From Stenotrophomonas sp. ISL-67 (GTDB lineage: Bacteria > Pseudomonadota > Gammaproteobacteria > Xanthomonadales > Xanthomonadaceae): a DNA stretch of 64,000 nucleotides. Shown here piece after piece: positions 62,736 to 64,000 of this stretch (positions within the stretch are counted from its first letter, which is position 1; each line of letters opens with the position of its first letter). A program made the position numbers and the translations under genes. Where the stretch lies: contig NZ_JAGGRL010000005.1 of the NCBI RefSeq assembly GCF_018612915.1, positions 102,007 to 166,006 of the forward strand. The letters are read 5' to 3'. A model generated the notes under the pieces. It was not told the origin of the DNA. It saw nothing but the letters and a program-made list of their open reading frames with translations, and made no database searches.

Positions 62736-62762
62736 TACATTATTGTGAACCGCTGCCGATAA
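62736..62762 (+). promoter_or_regulatory. Sigma-28 promoter of ycgR
   Basis: TACA (62736-62739), 15 bases, then a perfect GCCGATAA (62755-62762). It lies in an AT-rich patch, 56 bases before the ATG. Confidence 0.85.
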
Positions 62763-62818
62763 ACGGTCAGAGACCTGATTTCGCACGAAATCTGTATCCG
62801 CCCAACGCAGCAGAGTCC

Positions 62819-63595
62819 ATGTCCGAAGGCAGCCTTGACCCCCGTGATGCAGCCCATGCCGCCCCCGAAGACGGCACGGACGATCGTTACCTGGTCCGCA
62901 ACCCCCGGCAGATCCGCCAGCTGCTGCAGGCACTGATCGACCAGCGCTCGCTGATCAATGCCCACCTGGGCGGTCGCGACCAGTCGTTCCCGACCGCGAT
63001 CCTGGAGCTGGACGAAGACGACGACTGGCTGCTGCTCGATGGCAGCCCGACCGAACCGGCCAACCGCGCCGCCGAAGACGCCGGCCACCTGCTCTGCTTC
63101 GCGCAGCTGGACCGGGTCATGGTCCGCTTCCGCCTGGTCAACCTGGAACGTACGGGCGACCATCGCCACGTCGCCTTCCGCGTGCCCTTCCCCACCGAAC
63201 TGGTGCACCTGCAGCGCCGCGAACTGTACCGCCTGGAAACCCCGTTCACCGACTCCCCGCACCTGCTGTTCCCGATCAACGAGGATCGCAGCGAAGCCCT
63301 GCACCTGCGCGTGGTGGACATCAGCGGCGGCGGCCTGGCCGTGACCGTGCCCGTGGACTGCAGTGCCTTCAGCATCCAGAAGCGGTACGACGCCCGCCTG
63401 GACATGCCCGACACCGGCCCGCTGCAGATCTCGCTGATCGTCTGCAACCAGCTCGCGGTCCAGCTCCCCAGTGGCGTGGAAATGAAGCGCATCGGCATGT
63501 GTTTTGATGGCCTCCCGCGCGGCGGCGACAGCGCCATCCAGCGCTACATCTTCCGCATCGACCGCCAGCGCAGCGCCCGGAAGAATGGTGAATGA
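62819..63595 (+). CDS. ycgR: YcgR-type c-di-GMP flagellar brake
   Basis: 258 aa. The N-terminal YcgR domain (about residues 24-125: [20 protein letters not shown] ... [12 protein letters not shown]) is followed by a PilZ domain with both c-di-GMP-binding motifs: RxxxR in [10 protein letters not shown] and DxSxxG in [11 protein letters not shown]. When loaded with c-di-GMP this family binds FliG/MotA and slows the motor. The ATG at 62819 is chosen for family length; the longer frame runs into the promoter. It has its own sigma-28 promoter, so the brake is made with motor and filament proteins. Confidence 0.93.
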   Translation: MSEGSLDPRDAAHAAPEDGTDDRYLVRNPRQIRQLLQALIDQRSLINAHLGGRDQSFPTAILELDEDDDWLLLDGSPTEPANRAAEDAGHLLCFAQLDRVMVRFRLVNLERTGDHRHVAFRVPFPTELVHLQRRELYRLETPFTDSPHLLFPINEDRSEALHLRVVDISGGGLAVTVPVDCSAFSIQKRYDARLDMPDTGPLQISLIVCNQLAVQLPSGVEMKRIGMCFDGLPRGGDSAIQRYIFRIDRQRSARKNGE

Positions 63596-64000
63596 CCGGT
63601 AGCCCCGGCCGTTGGCCGGAGCGCTTCGTTCCGGGTCATGAACGTCGGGTGGGTGGGTTCGGAACGTTTAAACGTCGGACGGGTTGCCGGCGCCGCATTT
63701 TGCAGCCTTCGGACAGTTGGGCCGCGCTGCGCGCGGTGTCCGGCCAACGGCCGGGGCTACGAATTGTTACGAGCCCATCGGGACATGGATAAACCTACCG
63801 CCCCCCATCAGAGTTGGCCGGCACATCGGCAATAGGCAGCCGAGCAGAGCTCGGCTCTACCCGCTTCGCTCTTTCCTGATGCACCAGCCACGTATCGAGG
63901 GGTTGGCGGGGGTGGGTTGGTGGGGGAATCGGCGCCATGGATGGCGCTGCTTAGCCTACATGGACGTACTTGCGGCGACCCCACCAACCCACCCCCGCCA
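63596..64000. repeat. Composite repeat copy F, REP and a large inverted repeat at the window end
   Basis: No gene in the last 405 bases. A composite copy runs from about 63598 (GGTAGCCCCGGCCGTTGGCC) to about 63800 with GTTTAAACGTCGGACGGG and GCGCGGTGTCCGGCCAACGG. A REP of AGCCGAGCAGAGCTCGGCTC type lies at about 63839-63861. Positions 63904-63925 and 63979-64000 are exact reverse complements over 22 bases; the enclosed 53 bases contain GCGCCATGGATGGCGC. The structure may continue past the window. Confidence 0.8.

Overview
The window is about 64 kb of high-GC DNA and is almost entirely one polar-flagellum and chemotaxis locus of a gammaproteobacterium in the Xanthomonadaceae, most likely Stenotrophomonas. 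Four things point there. The gene order is flgA/M/N, cheV, flgB-L, fliC, fliD/S, rpoN2, fleQ, fliE-R, flhB/A/F/G, fliA, che/mot. There is a second rpoN beside fleQ. There are three tandem flagellins. Short GTAG-type palindromic repeats (the SMAG family described in S. maltophilia) are scattered through nearly every operon boundary. The species cannot be fixed from the sequence alone.

Layout. 1-2.3 kb: the 3' end of an EAL-receiver protein, convergent with a soluble histidine kinase. 2.3-3.7 kb (minus strand): flgN, flgM, flgA. 3.8-4.8 kb: cheV. 5.4-16.0 kb: flgBCDEFGHIJKL (rod, hook, rings, hook-associated proteins). 16.3-20.6 kb: three flagellin genes, each with its own promoter and terminator. 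21.1-23.8 kb: fliD, fliS, a fliT-position gene and an atypical PilZ protein. 24.0-28.2 kb: regulators (LuxR-type response regulator, sigma-54, stand-alone receiver, FleQ). 28.5-35.2 kb: fliEFGHIJK. 35.5-39.7 kb: fliLMNOPQR. 39.9-42.9 kb: an MHYT-GGDEF-EAL protein and, on the minus strand, an EamA-type transporter. 43.4-50.0 kb: flhB, flhA, flhF, flhG, fliA. 50.0-56.6 kb: cheY, cheZ, cheA, motC, motD, a ParC-like ATPase and a ParP-like CheW protein. 56.8-62.6 kb: a second chemotaxis set (STAS, cheY, cheA, mcp). 62.8-63.6 kb: a YcgR-type flagellar brake.

Regulation can be read largely from the DNA. Matches to the sigma-54 -24/-12 element precede flgA, flgB, flgG, fliD, fliE, fliL and flhB. Matches to the sigma-28 element precede flgM, cheV, all three fliC genes, motC, the STAS-cheY-cheA set and ycgR, with weaker candidates before fliS and mcp. 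Because rpoN, fleQ, fliA and flgM all lie in the window, it carries most of its own hierarchy: FleQ/sigma-54 for basal body, hook and export, then sigma-28 (held by FlgM) for filament, motor and chemotaxis. Cyclic-di-GMP proteins are concentrated here too.

The gene content is mostly canonical. The least explained material is intergenic. A composite repeat of roughly 170-300 bp occurs at least seven times. Three copies abut the sigma-54 promoters of flgB, fliD and flhB, and different copies carry their own tandem expansions (31, 41 and 84 bp periods). Two copies share a 77-bp insert with three hairpins and one compensatory base-pair change. Other points of note are a REP copy inside the flgI signal-peptide region, an apparently leaderless cheV, flagellin genes homogenised through their terminators, and short tandem peptide repeats in both CheA and the ParP-like protein.
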